54,019 nucleotides of DNA from Clostridia bacterium (GTDB lineage Bacteria > Bacillota > Clostridia > Christensenellales > Aristaeellaceae), in assembly GCA_017434085.1 (NCBI GenBank), contig JAFRFY010000002.1:1-54019 (forward strand), in the 5' to 3' direction. A program made the position numbers and the translations under genes. Shown here one piece after another: positions 36,114-44,977 of this stretch. A model generated the notes under the pieces. The model was given only the letters and a program-made list of their open reading frames with translations. It made no database searches and had not been told where the DNA came from. The first letter of the stretch is position 1; each line of letters begins with the position of its first letter.

Positions 36114-36946
36114 AGCGATACCTCCTTCATGCATTCGATGATTTTGACGAGATAGCCGCTCAGCGGCGCGGCGATCCTTTCGGCGGTCTCGAGGACCTCC
36201 CCGGTGGTCAGCGGCGTCTCAAGCACGCCGGCGGCCATGTTGGTCATGACGCTTAAGCACAGAAGCGGCATGCCGCAGTGCGCGGCGGTCAGCGCCTCCG
36301 TGACGGTGGACATGCCCACGGCGTCGGCCCCGAGCAGGCGGGCGGCGCGGATCTCCGCCGGGGTCTCGTACTGCGGGCCGGTGAAGAACATGTACACGCC
36401 CTCGTGGACCGTGAGGCCCGTGCCCGCAGCGCAGTCCCGGGCGAGCGTGCGAAGCTCGGGGGTGTACATGCGGGTCACGTCGAAGAAGCGGGGGCCGAAG
36501 GCGTCCACATTCTTGCCGCGCAGGGGGCTTGCGCCGGTCAGCTTGATGTGGTCCGAGACGATCATGACGTCGCCCGGCTTGTAGGCGGTGTTCACCGCGC
36601 CGGCGGCGTTGGTCAGTATCACGGCCTTCGCGCCCAGCAGCCTGAACACCCTGATCGGGATCACCAGCTGCTCGAAGTCGTAGCCCTCGTAGGTGTGAAA
36701 GCGCCCGGACATGCACACCACGCGCCGCCCCGCCACGGTGCCGAAGATCAGCTTGCCCGCGTGGCCCTGCACCGTGGAGACGAGGAAGCTCGGGATGTCG
36801 GCGTAATCGATGACGACCGGGTCCTCGACGGCGTCCGCGAAGGGCCCCAGGAAGGACCCCAGCACGATGGCGATTTCCGGCTCCCAGGGGACGAATTTGC
36901 GTATGTAATCCACTGATTTTTGGAAGTATTCGAGCGTATAGTCCAT
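36110..36946 (-). CDS. Trimeric-type purine nucleoside phosphorylase (PNP/MTAP family)
   Basis: This 278-residue protein has the PNP type I motifs SGRFHTYEGY (79-89), LTNAAGAVN, GPQYETPAEIRAARLLGADAVGMSTV and SVMTNMAAG. Asn236 in MTNMAAG corresponds to the Asn that in this family favours 6-oxopurines (inosine, guanosine, methylthioinosine); adenosine-type MTAPs have Asp there. The usual phosphate loop GSGLG reads GSFLG. The reaction is phosphorolysis to base plus ribose 1-phosphate. The ATG at 36946 has GGAGG nine bases upstream. It is the first gene of the leftward salvage operon, with a strong promoter. Confidence 0.88.
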   Translation of the reverse strand: MDYTLEYFQKSVDYIRKFVPWEPEIAIVLGSFLGPFADAVEDPVVIDYADIPSFLVSTVQGHAGKLIFGTVAGRRVVCMSGRFHTYEGYDFEQLVIPIRVFRLLGAKAVILTNAAGAVNTAYKPGDVMIVSDHIKLTGASPLRGKNVDAFGPRFFDVTRMYTPELRTLARDCAAGTGLTVHEGVYMFFTGPQYETPAEIRAARLLGADAVGMSTVTEALTAAHCGMPLLCLSVMTNMAAGVLETPLTTGEVLETAERIAAPLSGYLVKIIECMKEVSL

Positions 36947-36981
36947 GAGCGCGCGCCTCCTGTCGTGATATTGTTGAAAAT

Positions 36982-37010
36982 ATTTTATCATGACCGGGCG
37001 GTATAGTCAA
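36982..37010 (-). promoter_or_regulatory. Promoter of the PNP-mtaD-mtnA operon
   Basis: Minus strand: TTGACT (37005-37010), 17-bp spacer, TAAAAT (36982-36987), TGA before the -10. It is back to back with the nucleoside importer promoter. Confidence 0.7.
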
Positions 37011-37072
37011 CGGCGCGGGCACATCCGTGATTCCAAAATATAACTGAAATAATGAAATAATAGGGCTCGACA

Positions 37073-37101
37073 TTGTGACCGGAAAGTGATATTATTAAAA
37101 T
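37073..37101 (+). promoter_or_regulatory. Promoter of the nucleoside ABC importer operon
   Basis: TTGTGA (37073-37078), 17-bp spacer, TAAAAT (37096-37101), 26 bp before the binding-protein start. The approximately 180-bp divergent region is AT-rich. I looked for a purine riboswitch and found none. Confidence 0.6.
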
Positions 37102-37127
37102 ATAAATAATTAAAAGGAGTGAACCCC

Positions 37128-38153
37128 ATGAAGAAAATCGCATCCCTGCTCATCGTGTTCGTACTGGTTCTGACGATGATCCCCGCCATGGCGGAGGGTG
37201 AGAAGATCGCCGTGATCTGCGACCCCGTCGGCGTGAACGCCTTTCTGACCCAGGTGGTGGAGAAGGTCGAGGAGCTGGCCGGCACCTACGGCTACGAGTA
37301 CCGCATCCTCGAGTGCCCCGACACCGATAAGTGGCAGGCCAGCTATGACGCCGCCGTGGCCGAGGAGTACGACCTGATCCTGGGCGTGGGCTGGCAGTCC
37401 GCCGAGTACGCCGCCGCCAAGGCCGCCGAGGTGGACGACAGCATCCGCTTCGCCGTCATTGACACCGACGCGGGCAGCGACAGCGTGGCCTCCTACAGCT
37501 ACAACGAGGAGCAGGCCGCCTACCTGATGGGCGCGATGGCCGGTTACGCCTTCCCGAACGAGACCAAGTTCGGCTACGTCGGCTGCTTCGAGGGCTCCGG
37601 CTCCTTCAAGTATCGCTGGGGCTTCATGGAGGGCGTCAAGTCCGTGGTGCCCAACGCCCAGATCACCTTCAATTATACCAACTCCTACAGCGACCCCGCC
37701 CCGGCCTATGATTTCGCCAAGCAGCAGCAGGCGAAGGGCTGCACCTACATCTTCGGCGGCGCCGCGGCCTGCAACGAGGGCATCTTCAACGCCGCGCTGG
37801 AGCTGGCGGAGGAGGGCAAGTACATCTACTCCATCGGCCTGGATACCGACATGACCCGCGAGGAGAACCCCTACATCCTGTCCTCCCAGCTCAAGAACAC
37901 CGGCGTCACCGCGGGCATCATCATCGACGCCTTCTTCGCCGGCACGCTGGAGAACGGCCTGCACGTGCTGGAGATGAAGGACGGCGCCATCGGCGCGACC
38001 CACATCACCGCCGAGGGCAACTACCTCAACGCCGATATCATGACCGACGAGGTCATTGAAAAGTGCAAGGCCGTGGCCGACGCCATCGCCTCCGGCGAGC
38101 TGGTGCTCGAGATGCCCGCCTCCGAGGACGACTACACCTTCCCGATCTTCTGA
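37128..38153 (+). CDS. BMP-family (PnrA/NupN-like) nucleoside-binding protein
   Basis: This 341-residue secreted receptor has a signal peptide MKKIASLLIVFVLVLTMIPAMA, cleaved before EGEKIAV. IAVICDPVGVNAFLTQ, FAVIDTDAG, SYSYNEEQAAYLMGAMAGY and GYVGCFEGSGSFKYRWGFMEGVK are the Bmp/PnrA features. PnrA-type proteins bind purine nucleosides, and this one heads a NupOPQ-type importer. There is no lipobox Cys, unlike most family members, so how it is retained at the membrane is unclear. The ATG at 37128 has GGAG eight bases upstream. The job here is likely uptake of nucleosides for the divergent PNP/deaminase operon. Confidence 0.9.
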   Translation: MKKIASLLIVFVLVLTMIPAMAEGEKIAVICDPVGVNAFLTQVVEKVEELAGTYGYEYRILECPDTDKWQASYDAAVAEEYDLILGVGWQSAEYAAAKAAEVDDSIRFAVIDTDAGSDSVASYSYNEEQAAYLMGAMAGYAFPNETKFGYVGCFEGSGSFKYRWGFMEGVKSVVPNAQITFNYTNSYSDPAPAYDFAKQQQAKGCTYIFGGAAACNEGIFNAALELAEEGKYIYSIGLDTDMTREENPYILSSQLKNTGVTAGIIIDAFFAGTLENGLHVLEMKDGAIGATHITAEGNYLNADIMTDEVIEKCKAVADAIASGELVLEMPASEDDYTFPIF

Positions 38154-38168
38154 TCGCAGACCGATTTC

Positions 38169-38203
38169 AACGGCCCTTTGGATGATCCAAGGGGCCGTTT
38201 TCG
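38169..38203 (+). terminator. Intra-operon hairpin/terminator after the BMP gene
   Basis: AACGGCCCTTTGG pairs with CCAAGGGGCCGTT (one G-U) around a 5-base loop, followed by TTTT-CGG. It probably reduces transcription into the ATPase and permease genes. Confidence 0.7.
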
Positions 38204-38311
38204 GATTATGTACGATTAGGCAACCGGCCGCAGGCGGTTGGCCGGTCCGACGGAGGCCGCAGGACTACGCCGGAAATCGTTCGGTAAAACAGCACCCAAG
38301 GAGTGTGCGAT

Positions 38312-39820
38312 ATGGTTTTTGAAATGAAGCACATCACCAAGACCTACGACGCCGTCGTGGCGAACGATGATGTCAGCCTGCATCTGAACCGGGGGGAGAT
38401 CCTCTCCATCGTGGGGGAAAACGGCGCGGGCAAGTCCACGATCATGAAGATACTCTACGGTCTGGAAAAGCCGGATTCCGGGGAAATCATCGTGGGCGGA
38501 AAGCCCCGGCGCTTCAACAACCCCTCCGACGCCATGGCCGTGGGCATCGGCATGGTGCAGCAGCACTTCATGCTGTTCGAGCAGATGACCGTGGCGGAGA
38601 ACATCGTGTTCAAGAACGAGCTTAAAAACGGGCCCTTCATGGACATGAACAGGACGGTGGAGACCGTTCGTCAGATCTCCGAGCGCTACGAGCTGAAGAT
38701 CGACCCGCTCATGCGCATCAGCGACTGCCCCGTGGGGCTTCGGCAGCGCGTGGAGATCCTCAAGATACTCTACCAGAACGCCGAGATCATCATATTCGAC
38801 GAGCCCAGCGCCGTGCTGACGCCGCTGGAGGTGGAGGCGCTGCTGGAGACCCTCCGCGGCCTGGCTCGGGCGGGCAAGAGCATCGTGCTGATCACCCACA
38901 AGCTGCAGGAGGTCATGGCCGTCTCCGACCGGGTGTACGTGATGCGCCAGGGCAGGGTGGTGGCGGAGCGCATGGCCGCCGACACCGACATCCGCGAGCT
39001 GGCGATGCTGATGGTGGGCCACCCGCTGGCGAGCTACGAGATCGACCCGCCGAAGCCGGGCGAGACGCTGCTGGAGACAAAAGGCCTGCGGCTCGTGGAG
39101 AACGGGCGCGAGGTGCTTACCGACATCAGCCTGCACGTGAACGCCGGGGAGATCGTGGGCATCGCGGGGGTCTCCGGCAACGGCCAGAGCGAATTGATAC
39201 GGTGTATCACCGGCCTGGAGCGCTCCACGGGCGGACAGGTGCTGGTGTGCGGGGCGGACGTGACCAACCGATCCGTGCGCGAGATACGAAACGCGGGGCT
39301 TGCGCACATCAGCGAGGACCGCTACGTCTGGGGCAGCGCCCCGGAGGGCACGCTGGAGGAGAACGCGCTGATGGCCCGGCAGGACGACCGGCCCTTCAGC
39401 AGCCACGGCATCATCCGTCCCAGTGCCATCCGGAGCTTTGCGGCGAAGCTGATCGAGGACTTCAACGTGAAGGCGTCGTCTCCTTCGCAGAAGATGCGGG
39501 AGCTCTCCGGCGGCAACGCGCAGAAGCTGATCGTGGCCCGGGAGATGAGCCTGGACACCCCGGTATTGATCTGCTGCGAGCCCACGCGGGGCATCGACAT
39601 CGGCGCGATGGAGGCCATCCACAACCGCATGCTCCGGCGCCGGGAGGACGGCGCGGCCATACTGCTGGTGTCCTCGGAGCTTACGGAGATCATGAGCCTG
39701 TCCGACCGCATCTACGTGATCTTCGAGGGGCGCATCGTCGGGGAGTTTGCGCGGGGCAGCATGGACGACAGGCACCTGGGCCTGTTGATGGTGGGAGGGA
39801 CGATCGAGCATGAACAATGA
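38312..39820 (+). CDS. Nucleoside ABC transporter ATP-binding protein (NupO/RbsA-like, two ABC domains)
   Basis: This 502-residue protein has two ABC halves. Half 1 has Walker A GENGAGKST, CPVGLRQRVEIL and Walker B IIIFDEPSAVLTP. Half 2 has a degenerate Walker A (GVSGNGQSE, no GK), signature LSGGNAQKLIVARE, and LICCEPTRGIDIG. That asymmetry is normal for the RbsA/NupO group. The His in VQQHFMLFEQMTVAENIV is the family Q-loop context (QQHF). It energises the two permeases downstream. The ATG at 38312 has AAGGAG eight bases upstream; its end overlaps the next gene by 11 bp. Confidence 0.92.
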   Translation: MVFEMKHITKTYDAVVANDDVSLHLNRGEILSIVGENGAGKSTIMKILYGLEKPDSGEIIVGGKPRRFNNPSDAMAVGIGMVQQHFMLFEQMTVAENIVFKNELKNGPFMDMNRTVETVRQISERYELKIDPLMRISDCPVGLRQRVEILKILYQNAEIIIFDEPSAVLTPLEVEALLETLRGLARAGKSIVLITHKLQEVMAVSDRVYVMRQGRVVAERMAADTDIRELAMLMVGHPLASYEIDPPKPGETLLETKGLRLVENGREVLTDISLHVNAGEIVGIAGVSGNGQSELIRCITGLERSTGGQVLVCGADVTNRSVREIRNAGLAHISEDRYVWGSAPEGTLEENALMARQDDRPFSSHGIIRPSAIRSFAAKLIEDFNVKASSPSQKMRELSGGNAQKLIVAREMSLDTPVLICCEPTRGIDIGAMEAIHNRMLRRREDGAAILLVSSELTEIMSLSDRIYVIFEGRIVGEFARGSMDDRHLGLLMVGGTIEHEQ

Positions 39821-40910
39821 GCGCAACTGGAGGCGGACGCTGCTGGGGATCGTCGATACCGTCACCCAGCCGCTGATCGCCGTGCTGATCAGCTTCCTGC
39901 TGGGGGCGGTGGTGATCCTCGTGATCGGCAAGAACCCGCTGCTGGCCTACGGCGAGATGATCCGCGGCGCGTTCGGCAAGCAGGTCTACCTGATGAACAC
40001 GTTGAAGCGCGCCACGCCCATCATCATGGGCGGGCTGGCGGTGTGCATGGCCTGGCGCAGCGGCTACGAGGCCATGGGCGGCGAGGGCCAGATGATACTG
40101 GGCGCGGTGGCGGCGGCGCTGGTGGGCTACTACCTGCCCGTGCCGGGGTGGCTGCGTATCCCCGCGGCCATGCTGGCGGCCGCGGCGGCGGGTGCGGTGT
40201 ACTCGATGTTCTCCGGCTGGCTGTTCGAGCGGTTTGACGTCACCTTCGTGATCTCCACGCTGATGCTGAACTATATCGCCAACTACTTCGCGGCGTACCT
40301 GTGCAACTACCCGCTCAGGGACCCGGAGGCCAACGTCTACCAGATGCAGAACGCCCAGACCGGCAAGCTGCCCGAGGACGTCACGCTGCCGCCGATCATA
40401 AAGGGCTGGGTGCACTGGGGCTTCGTGATCGCGGTGGTCGCGGTGCTGGTGACCTGGTTTCTGTTTAAAAAGACGAGCTTCGGCTACAAGAGCCGCATGG
40501 GCGGTCTGAACCCCCGGTTCGCGCTGTACGGCGGTATCGACGCGCGCCGGATGCTCTACCTGGTCATGGCGCTCTCCGGCGTCATGGCGGGGCTGGGCGG
40601 CTCCTTCGAGGTGCTGGGCAGCAAGGGCCGGTACGTGGACCAGATGATATTCTCCACCGGCTACGCCTGGACCGGCATGGTGGCGGCGCTGCTGGCCAAC
40701 ATGAACCCCGTCGGCACGCTGCTGGCCTCGATACTGCTGGCGGGCCTGGCCGTGGGCGGCAGCACCATGATGCTCAACATGGACATCCCGCTGGAGGTGT
40801 GCAACATCATCGAGGGCATCATCACGCTGTTCATGAGCGCCCGGATGATCCGCATCGCCGCGGGCAACGTGCGCAGGCGCAAGCTGGCGAAGGGAGGCGG
40901 GGAGGTATGA
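39810..40910 (+). CDS. Nucleoside ABC transporter permease (NupP-like)
   Basis: This 366-residue BPD_transp_2-family membrane protein has AMGGEGQMILGAVAAALVG, LMLNYIANYFAAYLC, FGYKSRMGGLNPRFALYGGID and GYAWTGMVAALLANMNPVGTLLAS, the pattern of YufP/NupP. It has about eight helices. The start overlaps the ATPase end, and the stop overlaps the next permease in ATGA. With NupQ-like it forms the heterodimeric channel. Confidence 0.9.
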   Translation: MNNERNWRRTLLGIVDTVTQPLIAVLISFLLGAVVILVIGKNPLLAYGEMIRGAFGKQVYLMNTLKRATPIIMGGLAVCMAWRSGYEAMGGEGQMILGAVAAALVGYYLPVPGWLRIPAAMLAAAAAGAVYSMFSGWLFERFDVTFVISTLMLNYIANYFAAYLCNYPLRDPEANVYQMQNAQTGKLPEDVTLPPIIKGWVHWGFVIAVVAVLVTWFLFKKTSFGYKSRMGGLNPRFALYGGIDARRMLYLVMALSGVMAGLGGSFEVLGSKGRYVDQMIFSTGYAWTGMVAALLANMNPVGTLLASILLAGLAVGGSTMMLNMDIPLEVCNIIEGIITLFMSARMIRIAAGNVRRRKLAKGGGEV

Positions 40911-41809
40911 CGTACCTTGCGCAGGTGATCAATTCCACCATACGCGAGATCACCCCGATACTGCTGGTGGCGCTGTGCGCGGGCGTGTGCAGCAAGGTGC
41001 AGGTGTTCAACATCGCCCTGGAGGGCACGCTGCTGATGAGCGCGTTCTTCGCCTTCCTGACCCACTACTTCCTGCGCAACATCTTCCTGTCGGTGGCGGT
41101 GTCGATGGCCGTCGCCATGGGCATGACGCTGATCATGTCCACATTCATCGTGCGCTTGAAGGGCCAGCCGATGATCGTGGGCATGGCGTTAAACACCTTC
41201 GCCCGGGGCTTTACGACGTTCCTTTTGTCAGTCATTTTCAAGACGAAGGGCGCTGTGAACCCCTCCGATTTGAAGGGCCTGACCAAATTCGACCTGCCCG
41301 TCATCAAGAGGATACCGTTTCTCTCGACGGTGTTCGGGTCGCTCACGGTCATCGACTACCTGGCCTTCGTGCTGGCGGTGGTGATGTTCGTGATCATGTA
41401 CCGCACGGTGATCGGCTTTAGGCTTCGTGCGCTGGGCATCAACAAGAGCGCCGCGAGCAGCCTGGGCATCAACGTGCCCCGCTACCAGATCCTGGCCACC
41501 ACGCTCTCCGGCAGCATGATCGGCCTGGCCGGGTGCCTTCTGACCCTGGGCCGCAACGCCATGTTCATACAGGACATCTCCGGCGCGCGCGGCTACGTGG
41601 CGCTGGCGGCCAACAACCTGTGCAAGGGGCATCCGCTGGGCGCGATGATCTCAAGCGCGCTGTTCGGCTTCACCACGGCGCTCGCCCGCAGCCTGCAGGG
41701 CACCGCCATACGGCAGCAGCTTCTGCAGTGCATCCCCTATATCGCCACCATCGCGGCGATGGCGTTCTACAACGCCTACGCCCGGGCGAAGGCCAACAGA
41801 AAGCTATAA
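40907..41809 (+). CDS. Nucleoside ABC transporter permease (NupQ-like)
   Basis: This 300-residue second permease of the BPD_transp_2 family has CSKVQVFNIALEGTLLMSAFF, IVGMALNTFARGFTTFLL, LRALGINKSAASSLGINV and DISGARGYVALAANNLCKGHPLGA. The ATG at 40907 has GGAGG nine bases upstream and overlaps the previous stop in ATGA. Any longer upstream frame is antisense noise. It is followed 25 bp later by the adenosylhomocysteinase gene, with its own strong ribosome site, so import and SAH/SIH hydrolysis are probably co-expressed. Confidence 0.9.
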   Translation: MTYLAQVINSTIREITPILLVALCAGVCSKVQVFNIALEGTLLMSAFFAFLTHYFLRNIFLSVAVSMAVAMGMTLIMSTFIVRLKGQPMIVGMALNTFARGFTTFLLSVIFKTKGAVNPSDLKGLTKFDLPVIKRIPFLSTVFGSLTVIDYLAFVLAVVMFVIMYRTVIGFRLRALGINKSAASSLGINVPRYQILATTLSGSMIGLAGCLLTLGRNAMFIQDISGARGYVALAANNLCKGHPLGAMISSALFGFTTALARSLQGTAIRQQLLQCIPYIATIAAMAFYNAYARAKANRKL

Positions 41810-41834
41810 ATAATACAATATGGAGGATACTATC

Positions 41835-43079
41835 ATGAGCATCATCAGGGACATTAGCCTCGCGCCGTCGGGCGAGAACAAGATCGAGTGGGTGCGGCGG
41901 AACTGCCCGCTTTTGAGGAGCCTGGAGGAGGATTTTTCAAAGGACAAGCCCTTCGCGGGCAGGCGCATCGCGCTGTCCATCCACCTGGAGGCCAAGACCG
42001 CCTACCTGTGCAAGGTGCTGGCCGCCGGCGGGGCGGAGATGTACGTTACCGGCTCCAACCCGCTGTCCACGCAGGACGACGTGGCCGCGGCGCTGGTCAA
42101 GGCGGGATTGAACGTGTTCGCCTGGCACGGCGCAACGGAGGAAGAGTACTTCGCGCACATCCGCGAGACCCTCTCGCACCACGCGAACATCATCATCGAC
42201 GACGGCGGCGACCTGGTGCACATGCTGCACACGGAGATGACGGACGAGCTTCCCTACGTCATCGGCGGCTGTGAGGAGACCACCACCGGCATCGTTCGGC
42301 TGATCGCCATGAACAACGAGGGCAAGCTGCGCTTCCCCATGGTGAAGGTCAACAACGCCGATTGCAAACACCTGTTCGACAACCGCTACGGCACCGGCCA
42401 GTCCGTGTGGGACGGCATCAACCGCACCACGAACCTGATCGTCGCCGGCAAGACCGTGGTGGTCGCGGGCTACGGCTGGTGCGGCAAGGGCGTCGCCATG
42501 CGCGCGAAGGGCCTGGGCGCGAAGGTCGTGGTGACGGAGGTGAACCCCATCAAGGCCATCGAGGCGTACATGGACGGCTTCGAGGTCATGCCGATGCGCG
42601 AGGCCGCGAAGGTGGGCGACCTGTTCGTGACGGTCACCGGCTGCGCCGGGGTCATCACGGAGCCGGACTTCATGGAGATGAAGGAGGGCGCGGTGCTGTG
42701 CAACGCCGGGCACTTCGACGTGGAGGTGGACATGAAGCGCCTGCGCGAGATCTCAACGGACATCCGGGAGATGCGGCACAACATCATGGGCTACACGCTG
42801 CCCAACGGCCGCCACGTGTACGTGCTGGCGGAGGGCAGGCTGGTGAACCTCGCCGCGGGCGATGGCCACCCGGCGGAGATCATGGACATGTCCTTCGCCA
42901 TACAGGCGCTCTCCGCGAAGTACCTGGTGGAGCACGCGGGCAAGCTGAAAGAAATGCTGATCGACGTGCCCGCGGAGGTGGACATGGAGGTCGCCAACCG
43001 CAAGCTCAGGTTCCTGGGGATACAGATCGACCGCCTGACGCCCGAGCAGGAGGCGTATCTGAACAGCTCGGCGGTCTGA
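41835..43079 (+). CDS. ahcY: Adenosylhomocysteinase family protein (short, HxExK type; possible S-inosylhomocysteine hydrolase)
   Basis: This 414-residue SAHH has IIIDDGGDLVHMLH, GGCEETTTGIVRL, KVNNADCKHLFDNRYGTGQS and the NAD site VVVAGYGWCGKGVAMRAKGLGA. The nucleoside-site motif is HLEAKT (His50, Glu52, Lys54, Thr55), whereas human SAHH has HMTVET. The HxExK form is, as I recall, that of Thermotoga and many archaeal enzymes, some of which prefer S-inosyl-homocysteine. The C-terminus stops at LTPEQEAYLNSS and lacks the KPxHYRY tail of longer enzymes. The ATG at 41835 has GGAGGA seven bases upstream. The neighbouring importer and SAH deaminase fit an inosine-type route. Confidence 0.88.
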   Translation: MSIIRDISLAPSGENKIEWVRRNCPLLRSLEEDFSKDKPFAGRRIALSIHLEAKTAYLCKVLAAGGAEMYVTGSNPLSTQDDVAAALVKAGLNVFAWHGATEEEYFAHIRETLSHHANIIIDDGGDLVHMLHTEMTDELPYVIGGCEETTTGIVRLIAMNNEGKLRFPMVKVNNADCKHLFDNRYGTGQSVWDGINRTTNLIVAGKTVVVAGYGWCGKGVAMRAKGLGAKVVVTEVNPIKAIEAYMDGFEVMPMREAAKVGDLFVTVTGCAGVITEPDFMEMKEGAVLCNAGHFDVEVDMKRLREISTDIREMRHNIMGYTLPNGRHVYVLAEGRLVNLAAGDGHPAEIMDMSFAIQALSAKYLVEHAGKLKEMLIDVPAEVDMEVANRKLRFLGIQIDRLTPEQEAYLNSSAV

Positions 43080-43104
43080 TCATTCGGATAAGGAGGGTGG
43101 AAGC

Positions 43105-43962
43105 GTGTTAAATGTGACCTGTTTCGGCACGACGACGCTGCTGCTGGACGACGGAACCGACCAGGTTCTGTTTGACGCCCACGTGACCCGCCCCTCCCTG
43201 ATCAAGTACCTTCTGGGCATCAAGGTCAGCACGGACGCCGCGCTGTGCGACAGGCTGATCGGGACCCACAAAATCGACAGGCTCCGGGCCGTATTCATCT
43301 CCCACACGCACCACGACCACGTGATGGACGCGCCGTACATCGCCCAAAAGTGCGGCGCGACCGTGTACGGCAGCGCGTCCGCGATGAATGTCGCCTTAGG
43401 CGGCGGGGTGCCGGAGGAGAGGATCGTCGTGTTTGAACACGGCAGCCGGTTTGCCGTCGGCGGGTACGACATCCGCGTGCTGAAATCGCTGCATTCAAAG
43501 CCGACCATCCTCAACAACGACCTGGGCGTGCCCATCACAAAGCCGCTCGTGCAGCCCGCAGGGCTTCGGGATTACAAGGAGGGCGGCTCCTACGATTTTT
43601 ATGTGATATGCGGGGGGAAGAGGGTGCTGATAAGGCCCAGCTTTAACTATATCGAGGGACAGCTGGACGGCCTGTCGGCGGACGTGCTGTTTTTGGGGGT
43701 GGCGGGGCTTGAGAAGGCCGATGCCGCCACGGCTAAGCGGTTCTTCGCGGAGACGGTGGAGAAGACCGGCGCGAAGCTGGTGATCCCCATCCACTGGGAC
43801 AACTTCTTTTCGCCGCTGGAGAAACCGGTCGGCGGCATGCCGAACCCGGTCGGAAAGACCAAAGTCGCTTTTTACAGGCTGGCGCGCTACTACGAGGCGC
43901 GCGGCGTGAACTGCCTCATACAGTATCCGCTGACGTGCATTGAATTGGGAGGAGATCCATGA
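43105..43962 (+). CDS. Metallo-beta-lactamase-fold hydrolase
   Basis: This 285-residue MBL-fold protein has the metal motif SHTHHDH (about 71-77), a later FLGVAGLEKADAATAKRFF stretch, and a C-terminal His in VIPIHWDNFF. Such stand-alone MBL proteins hydrolyse esters, thioesters or phosphodiesters; the substrate is not evident. A GTG start at 43105 is supported by AGGAGGG seven bases upstream. It lies 25 bp after the SAHH gene and overlaps the DUF3795 gene in ATGA, so it probably belongs to the same transcript. Confidence 0.82.
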   Translation: MLNVTCFGTTTLLLDDGTDQVLFDAHVTRPSLIKYLLGIKVSTDAALCDRLIGTHKIDRLRAVFISHTHHDHVMDAPYIAQKCGATVYGSASAMNVALGGGVPEERIVVFEHGSRFAVGGYDIRVLKSLHSKPTILNNDLGVPITKPLVQPAGLRDYKEGGSYDFYVICGGKRVLIRPSFNYIEGQLDGLSADVLFLGVAGLEKADAATAKRFFAETVEKTGAKLVIPIHWDNFFSPLEKPVGGMPNPVGKTKVAFYRLARYYEARGVNCLIQYPLTCIELGGDP

Positions 43963-44459
43963 AGAGAGAACTTGGCATCGCCCGCTGCGGGCTGGCCTGT
44001 TGCCTGTGCTCGGAGAACGTCGCCTGCAAGGGCTGCAAGCGGGACGGGTTTATGGAGCTGTCCTGGTGCAAGGACGCGGAATGGTGCGAAAACCGCAGGT
44101 GCGTGATCGAAAAGAAGCTGAACGGCTGTTACGAATGCGCTCCCGCCGAGTGCCGCAAGGGACTGTACGCCGACAAGATCAAGGCGCGGGCCTTTGCCGA
44201 ATTTGCCCACAGATACGGCATGGAGGCGCTGCTCGACTGCCTGGAGCACAACGAGCGCCGGGGCATCGTGTACCACCGCGAGGGCATCATGGGGGATTAC
44301 GACGACTTCGACGACCTGGAGGCGCTGATCGACTTCATCCGCACGGGACGGCGCGCGGCGGGCTATGACGTCGTCAGCGGGCCGTGCACCACGGGCGACG
44401 GCTACTATGAGTGCTGCATCGTGGCCATCGAAGGCAATCAGATCGAAATCACGGAATAA
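43959..44459 (+). CDS. DUF3795-family cysteine-rich protein
   Basis: This 166-residue protein has an N-terminal Cys cluster, IARCGLACCLCSENVACKGCKR, then CxxCxxxxC-type spacing in CENRRCVIEKKLNGCYECAPAECRKGL. It matches the general DUF3795 pattern of small Cys-rich, probably metal- or cluster-binding proteins of unknown function in anaerobes. It starts within the stop codon of the MBL gene, with GGAGGAGAT just upstream, and is followed by a terminator, so it ends this transcription unit. Confidence 0.78.
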   Translation: MKRELGIARCGLACCLCSENVACKGCKRDGFMELSWCKDAEWCENRRCVIEKKLNGCYECAPAECRKGLYADKIKARAFAEFAHRYGMEALLDCLEHNERRGIVYHREGIMGDYDDFDDLEALIDFIRTGRRAAGYDVVSGPCTTGDGYYECCIVAIEGNQIEITE

Positions 44460-44466
44460 TTACCCG

Positions 44467-44501
44467 ACCTCCCGACGCTTTTTTGCGCGGGAGGTATTTT
44501 C
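44467..44501 (+). terminator. Rho-independent terminator after the DUF3795 gene
   Basis: ACCTCCCG (44467-44474) pairs with CGGGAGGT (44488-44495), with a T-rich loop and ATTTT after the stem. Confidence 0.7.
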
Positions 44502-44525
44502 ATCCAGCCACTTATGTGGTATACT
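44497..44525 (+). promoter_or_regulatory. Candidate promoter of the surface-protein pseudogene
   Basis: TTTTCA (44497-44502), 17-bp spacer, TATACT (44520-44525), with TGG before the -10. The -35 is poor; the extended -10 is good. Confidence 0.4.
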
Positions 44526-44977
44526 TTAAACTGATAAAGTATTTTCCCGCGAAGCATCCCCCCCCCGACCCATGCCAGGGAGGCGTCCACCATGAAGCGA
44601 TCCAGGAGATTGCTGGCAATTTTGCTCACGCTGATACTCGCCGCGCCGTGCGGACTGGCGGAGAGCCCGTCGCCGAACGGTGCCGGGCCGGAGACGGCCC
44701 TCGCGGAAGCGTTCGACCTGTCGGAGGACACCGTGGAGGTCGGTGTAACCCCGGCGGGCCCGGAGGCGGTGACGTTCGAGTTGTCGGAGCTCGCCGCAGC
44801 CCCGGCGGGACTGGATACGGATGCGCCCGCTGTGGAGGCCGGCGCGGTCCCGGCGAAATGGGAGGCGGACGCGCCCGACGAGGCGATCACCGCGGCTCCG
44901 CTGGAGGACGATGTGCCGGAGGCCGGGAGCTGTTGCTGGGCGACGACGATGCGCCCGCGACGAACGGCACGCCTGTC

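Noticed and set aside
36947..37127. Possible purine riboswitch in the divergent nucleoside region
   Set aside because: No conserved purine-aptamer core or switch-like terminator could be made out. Two back-to-back promoters account for the space.
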